Positions 41,102 to 52,489 are shown, counted from the first letter of the stretch. The stretch: DNA of 64,000 nucleotides from Nelumbo lutea (GCA_022828595.1 JAKGHH010000001.1:67142401-67206400); one strand, 5' to 3'. The notes: a model not told the origin generated them from the sequence alone. Translations and numbers: made by a program.

Positions 41102-42855
41102 ATGGCTTCTCCCAGCAACTCCAGACACCGGAACATCCCAGAGGAGCAACTCCAACTGCCCATCGTCTGCATCGGGTAGTTCAACGTCCCCCTCTTGGTG
41201 GACGGGGTTCCTAGCCTGAACGTGCCTACGACGGTGGCACCCGTGACTGTCCCGTTGCCCCTACAGTCGGGTTGACCTTCGTTGAACCCACCATCCTCCC
41301 TCTGGTGGTCGGCCAGTGTCAACTTGAAGACCTGACACAATGCATAAGGGCCATGTAGGCCCAGATGCATCAGTTTCAACAACTTCAGTTCCACTAGCAG
41401 CAAGTGTTGCACCAAGTGTCCCAGTATCAGTACCAACAACAATTCCCATCACTCCCTCCCCGGCATTCGGCTACAGAGCCAACTAAGAATCATCACCGCA
41501 ATGAACTCTCTTCCCGCCGGGGAGAGACTTCAGCATCATCTCATGGAAGGAAGCGAAGACTCCCTACCCCTGCCGTGTGGCCCGCAGTCAGGTCAGAGGC
41601 TTCCTAGTCGATAAGGCCAGCGTCACCTCGGCATTCACAGTTCGAGCCTCTGCTTGCGGAGAATAGGTTTGAAGTGTTAGCCGACGACCTGGAACAAGGT
41701 CCTGCCCACAGCTAGCGATAGTCATCCCTGCCTTCCCCTGGGCCCATCGAGCTCAGCAATACTGAGGCCAGCAACACCAACATTGAGCCATCCAAGAAGC
41801 AGCGGAGACGCCGCCAGCCTCGCCGAATTGCCACCACCCACAATTTGCCCGAGCTCAAGGACAAAATAGAAATAAGTTCGGGAGAGGTAAGAGTTGCACC
41901 ACTTCTCTCAGTCCCCTCTCCTCTGTCTTCGGAGCTCCTCGCTGTCCCCATGCCTAGGGACTTCAAGATCCCACAATTGGACAAATATGACGGGTCCTTC
42001 GACCCCAACGACCATGTCGACACCTTCCTGTCCCAGATGCATCTGACCAAGGCAAGTGAATCTTGCATGTGCGTAGCCTTCTCCACTACATTCAAGGGAG
42101 TAGCCCACACTTGGTACGGAAACCTCGCACCGGATTCAATAAGGGGCTGGGCGTAGTTCGTGCAGGTCTTCACCTCCCACTTCGTCACCAATAAGAGGTG
42201 CCCGAAGACTCAAGAAATCCTCCTCAGCATAGTCCAGAGGGATGGGGAGTCTATCCGGAGCTACATCAAGCAGTTCAATGACGCTTGCCTACAGATACCC
42301 GACCTGGACCCTGTAGTTCGGCTCACTATGGCCAAACGGGGCATCACCCACATATAGTTTAAATGGCACGTGGTTGTCAACCAACCCAAGACCGTGACTG
42401 AGTTCCTCGAGCTCGCAGATCGGTTCATAGGAACAGAGGAGGAGATCAACCAGAAGGGCGAGCACGTCCTTGAAAAAAGAAAAAGGAAACCGGAATACTT
42501 GGCTCCAAGTAACTACAAGAAGAAGGACCAAGCTCGGGGGGCAAAGCCAATCCATCCTTTTCGAGCTCTAACAGCAGAAAGTGTGTTTACGCCCCTCAAC
42601 ACAAAATGGGTCGAGATCCTCATGGCAATCAAGGATGCCCCGTATGTAAAGTGGCCACCTCGGCTCAAGGCTGATCCTAATGTTAGGAACAAAAACTTAT
42701 ATTGTAGTTTCCATAGAGATCACGATCATAGTACTGAAAATTATAAGAATCTCCGCGATGAGATAGAAGAACTCATCCGTTCTAGATATTTGAGAAATTT
42801 TGTACAGCATAGCAGTAATAATAATAAAAGCAGGTCGACACGGGGAGCAAAATAA
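41102..42855 (+). pseudogene. Tat gag polyprotein
   Basis: ATG at 41102 (MASPSNSRHRNIPEEQ) is followed by early stops. The core gag domain (Retrotrans_gag) spans about 41960-42450: DKYDGSFDPNDHVDTF, CVAFSTTFKGVAHTWY, FVQVFTSHFVTNKRCP, GESIRSYIKQFNDACLQIP and VTEFLELADRFIGTEEE. Downstream come APYVKWPPRL and CSFHRDHDHSTENYKNLRDE, a CCHC-like HDHST-x-x-Y/C remnant (the middle Cys is replaced by Tyr relative to the second copy). In-frame stops occur at about 42153 and 42356. Confidence 0.88.
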
Positions 42856-43420
42856 AGAAGCCCCCGAGTCCAGCAGACAGGCAGAGCAGCCGCAAAGGCA
42901 GCCTCCAGGCGAGAGACCAGTCTGCGGAACCATCCGTGTAATCATCGGAGGATCGATTATCACGGGCTGCACTTCGGCAGTAGCTCGGTCATCAACCCGC
43001 AAAGCCGCTAGAGAAGAACTAAACCCCCCAAAACAACCAAGGATGGAAGAGTCGATCTTCTTCACTGAAGACGATGCACGAGGGGGCGTCCTGGTAGACT
43101 CGGGCAGCTCGACGGATATCCTCTTCAAGGCAGCCTTTAATCAGCTTCAGCTCCCAGAAAGCGACCTGAAGCACGCAAGCACTCCACTGATGAGATTTAG
43201 CGACGAGGAGGTCAGGCCTCTGGGGAAAGTCACTGTACCGGTGGAGGTCGGTACCTAGCCCAATGTGGTAAGGCTCAATAATGAGTTCTTGGTGGTTGCA
43301 ACCCCCTCTCCGTACAATGCGATAGTAGGTCGGCCCATCACACATGTCCTGCGAGCGATAGTCTCCACCTACCACTTGGTAATGAAGTTCCCTACAGACT
43401 TTGGAGTCGGAGTGGCACAA
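42856..43420 (+). pseudogene. Tat aspartic protease
   Basis: IRVIIGGSIITGCTSA, then FFTEDDARGGVLVDSGSSTDI with an intact D-S-G active site, then VEVGT, a stop, and VVATPSPYNAIVGRPITHVL (the YNAIVGR block). Relative to the copy at 61880-61975, about 24 residues before VLVDSGSS are deleted. Confidence 0.85.
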
Positions 43421-43639
43421 GGCGATCAGCTTGAGTCCCGCAAGTGTTACGTAGCTGCCCTCAAAGGGAAGGCCAAGGTAGCTAATGACCTCGAGCTAAG
43501 GCAACCTGTAGAGCAGTTCACGGAGCAAGCTACACCTACCGAGGAGACCATCCCCATCCCGGCTTCAACAGAAGACCCAGCTCGGGTACTTCAGATAGGT
43601 GCTTCCTTTGAGAAGCCCCTGCAGTCTCAACTAATAAGC

Positions 43640-44400
43640 TTCTTACTCAAAATTTTAGATGTTTTTGCATGGTCAGCAGCAGAAATGCCCGGCATAGACC
43701 ACAACATTATCACTCATAGACTTAATATTGATCCTGTAGTTAGACCCGTTAGACAAAAGAAACGCAATCTAGCCTCGAAGAGATGGAGGGCAGTCGACAA
43801 AGAGGTTGGAAAACTCCTTACAACCGATTTTATCAAGGAAGTCCATTACCCGAGCTGGGTGGCCAACCCATTTCTGGTAAAAAGGCTAATGGTAAGTGGC
43901 GCATGTGCATCGACTACACCGACCTGAACCGAGCTTGCCCAAAGGACTGCTTCCCCCTTCACAGGATCGACCGGCTAGTGGAGGTGACCTCGGGGAATGA
44001 GTTGTTGAGCTTCTTGGATGCCTACTCGGTCTATAACCAAATCAAAATGGACCTAATTGATGAGGAGAAAACTGCCTTCATAACCGAGTTCGGCCTATAC
44101 TGCTACAAGGTCATGCCCTTCGGGCTGAAGAACGTTGGGGCTACTTTCCAAATGTAAATAAGCTGTTTAAGCCACTTGTTGGCAAAAAAGTAGTGTGTCA
44201 TGTAGCGACATGGTCATGAAAACCCAATTTTCACATGAATTAATACAAGATTTACACTCAGTTTTTGAAATATTGCGTAGATTTAATATGAAGTTAAATC
44301 CAAATAAGTGTGTCTTCGGTGCCACCTCGGGTAAATTCCTAGGGTACATCATTAACCGGCAAGGCATTGAGGCCAACCTGGACAAAATCAAAGCCATCCT
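43640..44400 (+). pseudogene. Tat reverse transcriptase, catalytic motif destroyed
   Basis: VFAWSAAEMPGIDHNIITH, VRPVRQKKRNLASKRW and KEVHYPSWVANPF, then a frameshift to KKANGKWRMCIDYTDLNRAC, then PKDCFPLHRIDRLV, FLDAYSVYNQIKM and YCYKVMPFGLKNVGATFQ. The YVDD region (about 44195-44212) carries a base loss compared with the second gypsy, so the metal-binding Asp pair is gone. The thumb side (NMKLNPNKCVFGATSGKFLG) continues in frame after it. Confidence 0.9.
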
Positions 44401-44440
44401 AGAAATGAGACCACCCCAAAAGTTAAAGGAGGTTTAGAAG

Positions 44441-44960
44441 TTGAACGATCAGCTAGGCGCCATGAACCACTTCGTGTCCAAGTCAGCAGACCGCTGCTTG
44501 CTCTTCTTTAAGGCCATAAAAAACAAAGGATTTGAATGGACTGAAGAGTGCCAGCTCGCATTTGACGAGTTCAAAAGGCACCTGGCCAGCATCCCAGTCT
44601 TAACCCAACCTAAAGAGGGTGATGTTTTAGAGTTGTACCTCTCGGCGAGTGACGATGTGGTCAGCTCGGTACTAATAAGAGAAGTAGATCAGGTCCAGTA
44701 GCCTGTCTATTATGTTAGTAAATTGTTGCAGGGAGCAGAGATGAGGTACCTCGAGATAGAGAAGTTAGCTTATGCACTGGTGATAGCGGCCCGAAAGCTC
44801 CGCTCGTACTTCCAAGCTCACACCACCGTTGTCCTTACCAACAAACCTCTGAGGCAAGTCCTGCTCAAGTCCGAGGTCTCAGGAAGGCTAACGCAGTGGA
44901 CCATCAATCTCAGCGAATACGAAATCCAGTATAAACCCCAAAATGCTATCCAGGCCTAAG
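44441..44960 (+). pseudogene. Tat canonical RNase H
   Basis: DRCLLFFKAIKN, FDEFKRHLASIPVLTQP, LYLSASDDVVSSVLIRE, a stop, then YVSKLLQGAEMRYLEIEKLA, YALVIAARKLRSYFQAH, LTNKPLRQVLLKSEVSGRL. This is the gypsy RNase H (RT_RNaseH_2 type) that follows RT; the D of LTDKPL is replaced by N. Confidence 0.88.
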
Positions 44961-45129
44961 CCTTAGTAGATTTTGTCGCAGAGTGTACCTTCAGTTCTGA
45001 GGTCCCTAGGCCAATGCAACACGAGGCCCCCAGTGTGGGCGAGCCTGGGGTTCCCGAGCAGGTTAAACTCAAGCCACATGGAGTAGAAACCAGCGCAGTA
45101 TCTCTCCTAGTTAGGCCAAGCCCGAACTG

Positions 45130-45540
45130 GGATGATGAACCCTGGATCCTTCACGTAGATGGCTCATCAAACCGGCAGGGCAGCAGAGCTGGGATCGTTC
45201 TGTGCGGGCCAAACGGTGTGAAACTGGTGCACACACTACGCTTTAAGTTCGTGGCAACCAACAATGAAGTAGAGTAAGAGGCACTGATAGTCGGGCTGGA
45301 CCTGGCAAGGGAAGTGAAGGCCAAGCACGTCGTCGTCTGCAGTGACTCCCAGCTCGTGGTAAATCAGGTTATGGGTGAGTACGAAGCCCACGAGCCAACC
45401 ATGGTAGCATACTTAGCCAAAGTAAGAGGGGCTCTGCTCAACTTCCGGTCATACTTCATCCAGCAAATCCCAAGATCAGAGAATGTCGAGGCTGATGCCC
45501 TATCCCGTTTAGCCAGCACTGGCGTTAACACCATGAGGAT
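45130..45540 (+). pseudogene. Tat second, archaeal-like RNase H (aRNH)
   Basis: WILHVDGSSNRQGSRAGIVL (first Asp), then FKFVATNNEVE, a stop, then EALIVGLDLA (Glu), VVVCSDSQLVVNQVMGEYEA (Asp), and IPRSENVEADALSRLAS (the HN/EN-x-x-AD-x-LS end). All catalytic acidic residues are visible. A second RNase H after the canonical one identifies the Tat lineage. Confidence 0.9.
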
Positions 45541-45619
45541 CGTGTATATAGAGAACTTGCCTCGGCCTAGCATTCTTAGGGGGGCAGAGGAGGTAGTTCC
45601 CGTCGTTCAAGCAGAGCCG

Positions 45620-46730
45620 AACTGGATTGATCCACTCACGAACTTCCTGCTATATGAGACCCTCCCTGCAGATCATAATGCCGCCAGGAGGGTAGAGCGT
45701 CAAGTAGCCAAATACGTCATGATAGATGGACGGTTGTACCAAAGATCCTACATGCTCTCCTACCGGCGCTACCTACGATATCCTCAAAAATCGAGCTCAT
45801 CCTCCGCGATACTCATGAAGGCATGTGCAATGGGCACTTGGGGGGTAGGGCCCTCACTCAGAAAGCACTACGACAGGGGTATTATTGGTCAACAATGAAA
45901 GCAAATGCAACCAAGCTTGTCAAAAAATGCAACAAGTGTCAGAAGCACGTCATCCACCACCGGCCTGCTATTGACCTAAAATACCTCACTAGCTAATGGC
46001 CATTTGCACAATGGAGGATTGACCTACTCGTGTCATTCCCAACAGCAACAGAACAGAGGAGGTTCCTAGTGGTGGTAGTGGACTATTTTACAAAGCGGGT
46101 CGAAGTTGAACCTCTCACAACAATTACGGCTCGGAATGTGTAGAACTTCTTTTCAATTTGAAGTTCGCTTCGGATTACCACGGGTACTGATCTCTGACAA
46201 TGGTAAGCAATTTGAAGACATTAAGTTCCAAAACTGGGGCCGAGACATGGGAATTCAGCAGAACTTCACCTCTGTGGTGCACCCTCAGGTAAATGGCCAA
46301 ACGGAAATTACGAACAGGGCTATCCTTCGAGGACTAAAATTGTGCCTGGACTGAGCTAAGGGACTGTAGACGGACGAGCTACCCAGTGTACTATGGGCCT
46401 ACCGTACCATGGGAGAAACCCCTTTTAACCTTACATACGGCACCGAAGCAGTCATTCCAGCCAAGATTGAAGTCCCTTTGCTGCGATTAGAAGCTTACGA
46501 GGACAGAGCAAATGAAGATGAGCTACATACCAACCTTAACCTGCTTGACGAAGTACGGGACCTCGCATACATCAAGACTGCGGCCTACCAACAAAGGGTA
46601 GCTCGGTATTATAATGCCTGGGTCAAAAAGCGGACTCTCTGCGTTGGTGACCTAGTTCTCTGTAAGGTTATGGTGCCTGAGCCCGGCATTGGGAAACAAG
46701 TACCTCGGGCATGGAATATTGTCAACTAAG
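45620..46730 (+). pseudogene. Tat integrase
   Basis: The zinc-binding end has KKCNKCQKH (CxxC). The core has WRIDLLVSFP (first Asp), VVVDYFTKRVEVEPL, then after a stop and frameshift FGLPRVLISDNGKQF (second Asp) and HPQVNGQTEITNRAI (Glu). The C-terminal part has LWAYRTMGETPFNLTYG, EAVIPAKIEVP, RRV-type basic residues and VGDLVLCKVMVPEPGIGKQVP. Stops occur at about 45995, 46141, 46355 and 46371. No chromodomain. Confidence 0.9.
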
Positions 46731-47056
46731 ACAGTATTACCTATGAGTAACGGAGTAGACTGTGGGTCACTCTCAGGGCTCAAGAGCCAAAAGGCAGTTT
46801 GGGCAGTTCGGGCTCAAGTAGCCACCTCTATGACGCGAATGAACGTAAAGGGCTGAAACACTGAGCTGACCAAGGAGCTCGACACCATAACACACTTGGA
46901 AACCACTCCGCACACTCAACCATGATAAGCTCGGATAAAGCAATACTTGGAAAAGGGTCAATTTCATTAACAGGTAAAGTTTGTACAACGAGTTCAACAA
47001 AAAGGAAAACAACAAAGTACTAGGACTGAGCTCTCAGGCTCAGAGTACAAAGGTAA

Positions 47057-49157
47057 TTACTTCGGGGGCTCCCCACCCTTGTGTGAGACCTCCTTAGGAG
47101 CTTCAGGCTGGTCAGGGGTATCTTCTTCGTCACCACCCTCCTCCTTTGAGTCCGAGTCCTCCGCAACTTGACGAGCTATCTTGCCCGTGATTCGCGAAGT
47201 GGTGATGGCGCTTGTGTCGAGCTCGGGGTACGAATGCCTTATCAGCCACCTGATGAGCTTGAACCTCTTCCGGTAGGCCTCCCCCAGAATGGCATCAAAC
47301 TTATCAGGCTGAATATACTCAGCGACGGCTTTGGCCTTCGTCTCCTCTATCGCCTGAGTAAAGATCTCAATCTTCTCTGCGATGTCCACCTTGAGGTACT
47401 CCACCTCGTGTAGAAGAACCTTCTTATTTTACTTGAGGTCTTTCGCCTCTGCTCTAAGGCATCCAGCTTGCCTTTCAGCACGGCCTTCTCGTGTGTCAAC
47501 TCCGCTTTAAGGGCCTCCATCTCTCCCCTCAGCTCGTTGTTCTCACGGGCCAAATCATCCTACTCCACCGTAAGCACCGTGATGACACCCCTCTGGGCCA
47601 TGGCACCGTTTTCCAACCGATGGATCTGCTCACGAGCTATCCTCAGTTCGGTATTGGTAGAGCGGGAAGACTCCTCGGTAGTCAAAGCCTGCTTTAGGTT
47701 CCTCTCGAACTGAAGGGTAAGGGCGTGCACGACGGAGTTCGCCTGACAAAGAAGATAGTTAGTACTGAAGAAGCACAAATACAAAAGGAAAAGAAAAGGG
47801 AAGGAAACTTACCACCATAGTGTGGGTGGCAGCCCGGGCTCCAAACTGAGTAGGGTTGAGCATATCGGCCCAAACTAAAATCTCCTTGGAGTAAGTGGCC
47901 CCCTTGCTCTTTCGAAGACTGCATTGGGGGAGCATGATGCTTCGGCCCCCATCTGGGCTCCCCAAACTGGAGACAGCCATCTCGGCTGTGTGAATGGGCA
48001 CGGTGGAGACTCCAGCTGCAACGTTCGCAGCTCCAGTGGCAACCTCAACCTCGGCTGCCAACCTCACAACAGCCTCAGCCGAGGCCTCAGGCTCCCTAGG
48101 TGGTAGGGACTCCTCCATGTCGATGATCGGAGGAGCCCCAGGGAGCTTGTGCTTAGAGATCGGAGCCGGTGGAAGCTGGGGATCGGGAGTGGGGGCAGGC
48201 GGTGACTCGATGCGAGCTCTCTTGGCAGCCCGCTTCATCCTCCCCTTCATATGCTTAAAGAGCCGGTCTCCCTTGAGTTTGTCTGCCTCCATAGGACCTA
48301 CAAAATAGTTTGGTATTAGTACTCGAGTAAAAGAGGGAAAAGAAGAGCAAGCCAAACAACTAAGGTACTAACTACCTACCCGGGCTCAAGCCAGCCTGGA
48401 AAAGCATACCCTCTTTGATATAATCTTTGAAATCGCAGCTGACCTCAGCCCACGACTGGAATGCCTCCTTGGTCTTCCTGTCAAGTATGACGCCAGGGTC
48501 TTGGATAGCCGCTCTCCAGTGAGTAGGGAAGGGCCACCCTGCAAGATTCTGGACTACAAAGTAGTCTTGCTTCCAGGCCAGGACCTTACTAGGAAGCTTG
48601 TGCATTAGCTTAAAGCCCGGGCGGGGGGACAAGTAGTAAGCCCTCCTGTGCTCGGGGAGAACACATGAAGCGCTCTTCTTGATGGTGAGGGTGGAGCAGA
48701 GTATGTCCAAGTTAAGGGGCATGGCGTACTCATAACAAAGAGAGATGGTCCCGACCACGTTACGGACCGAGTTCGGGTGAAGCTGGTCTATCATAGTGTT
48801 GAAGTATTTCAGGACCTCCACTAAGAGTGGGTGGAAGGGAAGGCGCAGCTCGGGTATGAGCTGCTCTCGGAAGATCACGACCTCATCAGGGCCGTGCTCC
48901 CACGGGAAGTTCCCCACAGGTAAACTGTAGGTGTACTCCCTTAGCAAGTTATATTGTCGAATGACTTGGCGAAGCCTCTCCATGGTCATGGTGGAGGGTT
49001 CGAACCTATCCGGCATCCGAACTCGGTGAGAGGTGGATGCCTGGTGACCCGAGACCTCCTGCGCCTTGGGAGATTGGACTTTGGTAGGGTTACCCTGAGC
49101 CAAGGTACCCACCCCGGGCACCTCGGGCTCATCTAAAAGACTATCAAAAAAAGACAT
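47057..49157 (-). pseudogene. Antisense gene of the Tat element (aORF; Transposase_28-like), three exons
   Basis: Exon 1 is 49157-48380, exon 2 is 48297-47813, exon 3 is 47742-47057. Introns start GTAGGT and GTAAGT and end TGTAG and GTCAG; phases agree. Exon 1 (MSFFDSLLDEPEVPG...) has the plant 'putative gypsy type transposon' domain: MERLRQVIRQYNL, IPELRLPFHPLLVEVLKYFN, LHPNSVRNVVG, KSASCVLPEHRRAYYLSPRP. Exon 2 is basic then Pro/Ala-rich. Exon 3 is a coiled coil (ARENNELRGEMEALKAEL) with an acidic end (DSDSKEEGGDEED). An in-frame TAG (about 47562) and a frameshift near 47430-47440 break exon 3. A TATA box lies upstream at 49334-49326. Function is unknown in the lineage. The protein is separate from gag-pol and faces the other way. 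Confidence 0.85.
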
Positions 49158-49325
49158 AATTGAAACTAAGGAAGAAGCTAGGGTGACTCACCAAAGAAAA
49201 ATAAGACCAAACTGGAAAGGGACTAACCTGAGCTGAAGGCTTTGGACGCGAGCTGAAGGTTTTGGACGCGAGTTCAAGAATACATCTGAATGTTTGTGGT
49301 GAGGGAAAATGACCAGGACCCCCAC

Positions 49326-49334
49326 TATTTATAG
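49326..49334 (-). promoter_or_regulatory. TATA box of the antisense gene
   Basis: The minus strand reads CTATAAATA, about 170 bp upstream of the antisense start codon and between that gene and the 3' LTR. It suggests transcription from its own promoter; not proven here. Confidence 0.65.
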
Positions 49335-49619
49335 CCACTATCCATGGGCATCAATGGTTGAGATCGAAGCAATCTGACGGCCCTCATGAAAACCGGCTGC
49401 ACGATCTTCGAGGCAAAATTAGTTTAGCGCATTTATTACGTCCGTAGAATCTATAAGTTACGTGACATCCGCGTGTAGACTGTATGCAACCCGAGTTGCA
49501 CCTGGCAGAACTGAGCAAAAGATGGGTCCAACCTATGAGCTGGCAGACAAGAAAGTTTGGACTCCAAGCCAAATTCACCTGGCAAACTACGGACTCCCCG
49601 CGCTAGGTCAACAACCCTA

Positions 49620-49640
49620 GGATGGGGAGTGAGGAGTAAT
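49620..49640 (+). other. Polypurine tract of the Tat element
   Basis: AGGATGGGGAGTGAGGAG just before the 3' LTR start at 49641. Confidence 0.75.
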
Positions 49641-50587
49641 TGATGTAGGGTGATTTGGCCCGACCTCGTAGCATAGGGACACGTGGACATGACCTGGCAT
49701 AAGTGATAACTCAGCGTGACAGCCTGGCCACTACTCGATGCAGTGAGCTCACATAGGCTCGGCCAAACAACTTGGCAGGTGTGACAGCTCGTCGAGAAGC
49801 AAGGCCCAGCTCGCCCTGAAACCTGACGATGGAGCACCCCGATCTCCCCCATGCGAAGGGACCTGAGCTCCTCCTGAAACTCGAGCTCCCCCATGCATAG
49901 GGACCCGAGCTCAAGTTGAGACTCTCCCTTCCTAAGAAGGAAGCACCCCAACTTTTGGCTAAGTGTCCCGAGGGAGAAACACCTCGGGACAGCACCATCG
50001 AGACTCCTGCTCATACTTACTTAAAGCTCGCCTCCAGTGCGGGCACCTCGGTGTGTCTTAGCGCCTCAGTGCAAGGCAAACCTGCCCCAGGTGGTTCGGT
50101 GCACGATAGCTCGGTAGACTGCAGGGAGATTTGCCTAACATCCATGCCTGCCTGACATCCGTACCTGCCGGATCCAGTGGCAGTGCTCGGATCCCTTGCC
50201 AGGCGGTGTTCTGCCTGCCGTCACTGAAAGGCATGGCACGCCTGACAAGTTCGTGCCCTACAATAGCGGCCTATAATAGCAGCTTGCACCTGTCACCTTT
50301 GTCCTATCAGTAACGGCTAGGGCAGTGACGGTTACACCTGATGTGACCAAGCTCCGGTATAAAAGGACATTGACACTCACAAAGCAAAGGTATTGAAGCT
50401 TAAGCACTTTCAACACTCCTACTCTTTGTTCTTCCTTTGAGATTTCTCCAGTTCTAACTTAGCCATTAGAGTGTTTCCACCCGGAGAACTCCCCGGGAAC
50501 CCTTCACCTTCTTCCTCTCAAGTGTCACCCGTTTCAACTAGAAGCCAAATCACAGTCAGGTAGGAGTGCCCAGATTGTACAGCATCA
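49641..50587 (+). repeat. 3' LTR of the Tat element (947 bp)
   Basis: TGATGTAGGGTGATTTGG to CAGATTGTACAGCATCA. It aligns with the 5' LTR throughout, with scattered substitutions and a roughly 36-bp extra tandem segment near 49885-49920. Confidence 0.95.
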
Positions 50588-51556
50588 TCTACTTTAATAA
50601 AAGAAATTTAGTTGGCAAGAATCATGACGTCCGATTTCCTCATCGGGGATAAAAGGTAAGTAAATGGTCCTCACCGGATGGAATCCATAATCCTGATGGC
50701 CTCAAGCTACTACATGCCAACACATTTCACGTATTGTAATCCTCTCGCATCATCTTGGTCGAGGTGGACAATGAAAGGGAGGTGGTTCCATTTCCGAAGC
50801 TCAATGAGAGCAACGTTAGTGTGTGGGTTTAGGAGAATTGAAAGCAAGGTCAGGATATTCTAGGGCTTGGGCTTTAGCTTGATAAAGGATGAAATTTCTA
50901 GCTGAAATTTGTAGTCGTGGAGGAATTGGGGTTCGAATAAGCAATGTTGATTTGCAAGTATTTTTGGAATCTACTGATCACCCACCCCCATTGGGTTGTC
51001 TACAGCTGAAACAACGATTAAAGGCTTTTCTGATAGCAAGAACAGAGCACACATCCTCTGTATTCAGTATAGAAAAATTAACGGAAACACGATTAAGGGC
51101 TCTTCTGATGGGAAGAATAGAGCTCGCATCCTCTATATTCAATATAGAAAATTTATTTGTACTTAACCGGAGAAAGTTTTAGGGGAGAAAGAGTCTATGG
51201 TGGCTGAATGCTACCTCTCTTCGTGACTCGACGGAGTTTCACAGTAGGAGATTGAAAAAAGAAAGAGAACGATAGATGGGTTATTTCAAGTTAAAATGCA
51301 AAGGGTAGAATGCGTATTTTGTAAAACTTAATGCATCGGTTGAATGTTTTCTGTCTCGGTAAGTGACGGAAGGGAGGTATGTGTAGAGTTTTTCAAAAGT
51401 TTAAGGAAGGTTTTTGTTAAAGTAAAACCTGAGAGGGGGTTTTTATGATTTTCAGAATCTTCAGAAACGGTTTTTGTATTTTACCCTTTTTTTTAACCCA
51501 AAAGCATAAAACCTCAATTTTATACTCTGTGCTTTGGGTTTTAAAAATGTTTTGAT

Positions 51557-51808
51557 TAGGGGTGGATTTGAGCCAAGTCGAACTGAATTGTATGAGGCTC
51601 AAGCTCGAGATTGGTTCGAGCTAAAGCCTTGAGTTCAAGTTTAGCCCGAGTCAAAACCTCGTAAACTCGAGTTCGATTTGAGAAAAACAATATTTTATAG
51701 AAATTAAAAATTAAATATATAAAATATTTTTTATTTAAGTAAGAATTATAATATCATATTTGAATTCATATTTTCTTCATATTTGAACTCGACTCGTGGC
51801 CACCCCTG
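51557..51808. mobile_element. hAT-type MITE (252 bp)
   Basis: TIRs TAGGGGTGG (left) and CAGGGGTGG (right, read inward), with flanks GTTTTGAT (51549-51556) and GTTTTGAC (51809-51816), 7 of 8. The interior has GAGGCTCAAGCTCGAG and CTCGAGTTCGATTTGAG motifs similar to the GAGCTCGAGCTTGAGCTC block of the 36.6-38.9 kb array. Confidence 0.8.
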
Positions 51809-51816
51809 GTTTTGAC

Positions 51817-52229
51817 TTCATATTTTCTTCGTTGTAAGTAAAAATGCTCAAAACAATTTTGGCTCATTTTTATTTTCCAAAGCACAGAGCTCAAAAAGTA
51901 AAAGCCTATCCAAAGTGTACAAGTATTTTAATTCAAAAGATGCCCCGAAACAAGGTTTTATTTTAGACACAGTTGGATAAAGGGTTTAAAGCTGAAATTG
52001 TCCACATAAAGAGAGCAATTAGCTAGGTAGTTCTGCAAATGAATTACATTTGAATTAGGCATATCAAGATTCAAATTTGATCCAATCAGATCCTCCCCGT
52101 CAAGTTCAAGCCGCAACTGTCCTAATCTCAATCGCACATCAGTATTCAATTAACTAAAAAATCATCAAAAAAGTATATATTATTAATAAAATGAGCTAGA
52201 AATTATTTTCAATTTATTTATTATTATTA
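51817..52229. other. Unrecognised spacer
   Basis: No coding supported. An (ATT)n-like run lies near 52219-52233. Confidence 0.45.
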
Positions 52230-52489
52230 TTATTTTTTCGAAAGAAGCCCGTAGGCAGAATTCTATTAGCTTGATATATTCCGTAATATATCAAGATGAT
52301 GACAAATTTCTTTAGGCATGAGCTGAGATTGCATTTAGTATAAGGGGATAGCCTCTAAAGTAGATTTGATTAAAACAGTCCTACCCGCCTGAGATTATAA
52401 AGGGATCTTCCATCCTACCAATCTAGCTTTCATTCCTTCTAAAACATAAGACCATCCACTAATATTCCGGGGAACCCCTAGGCCCTAAG

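Larger units (their letters stand above)
40099..50587 (+). mobile_element. Tat-lineage Ty3/gypsy retrotransposon, full length, inactive
   Basis: LTRs 40099-41009 and 49641-50587 with a perfect 5-bp duplication TCTAC at 40094-40098 and 50588-50592. The order is gag, protease, RT, RNase H, a second (archaeal-like) RNase H, integrase, then an antisense gene, then the 3' LTR. The second RNase H and the extra antisense ORF are, by established knowledge, features of the plant Tat lineage (for example Retand-like elements). Many stops and frameshifts show that it no longer encodes working proteins. Confidence 0.95.
39322..51486. mobile_element. Mutator-like element with long TIRs, split by the gypsy element
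   Basis: TIRs start GGGTAAAATACAAAA on both ends and stay similar for about 170-200 bp, through CTCCCTT, AATCATAAAAA, TTTCACTTTGAC / TTTTACTTTAAC, CTTCCCTTCCGT and GATGCAT. The flanks GTTTTTTTA (39313-39321) and TTTTTTTTA (51487-51495) match at 8 of 9, a Mutator-size duplication. Without the nested gypsy the element is about 1.68 kb. Its interior (39540-40098 and 50588-51250) is less AT-rich and includes short open frames, but no transposase. Confidence 0.8.

Noticed and set aside
47924..48308. + strand ORFs opposite exon 2 of the antisense gene
   Set aside because: Gly/Ala/Ser-rich shadow of the Pro/Ala-rich minus-strand exon; no start context or domain.
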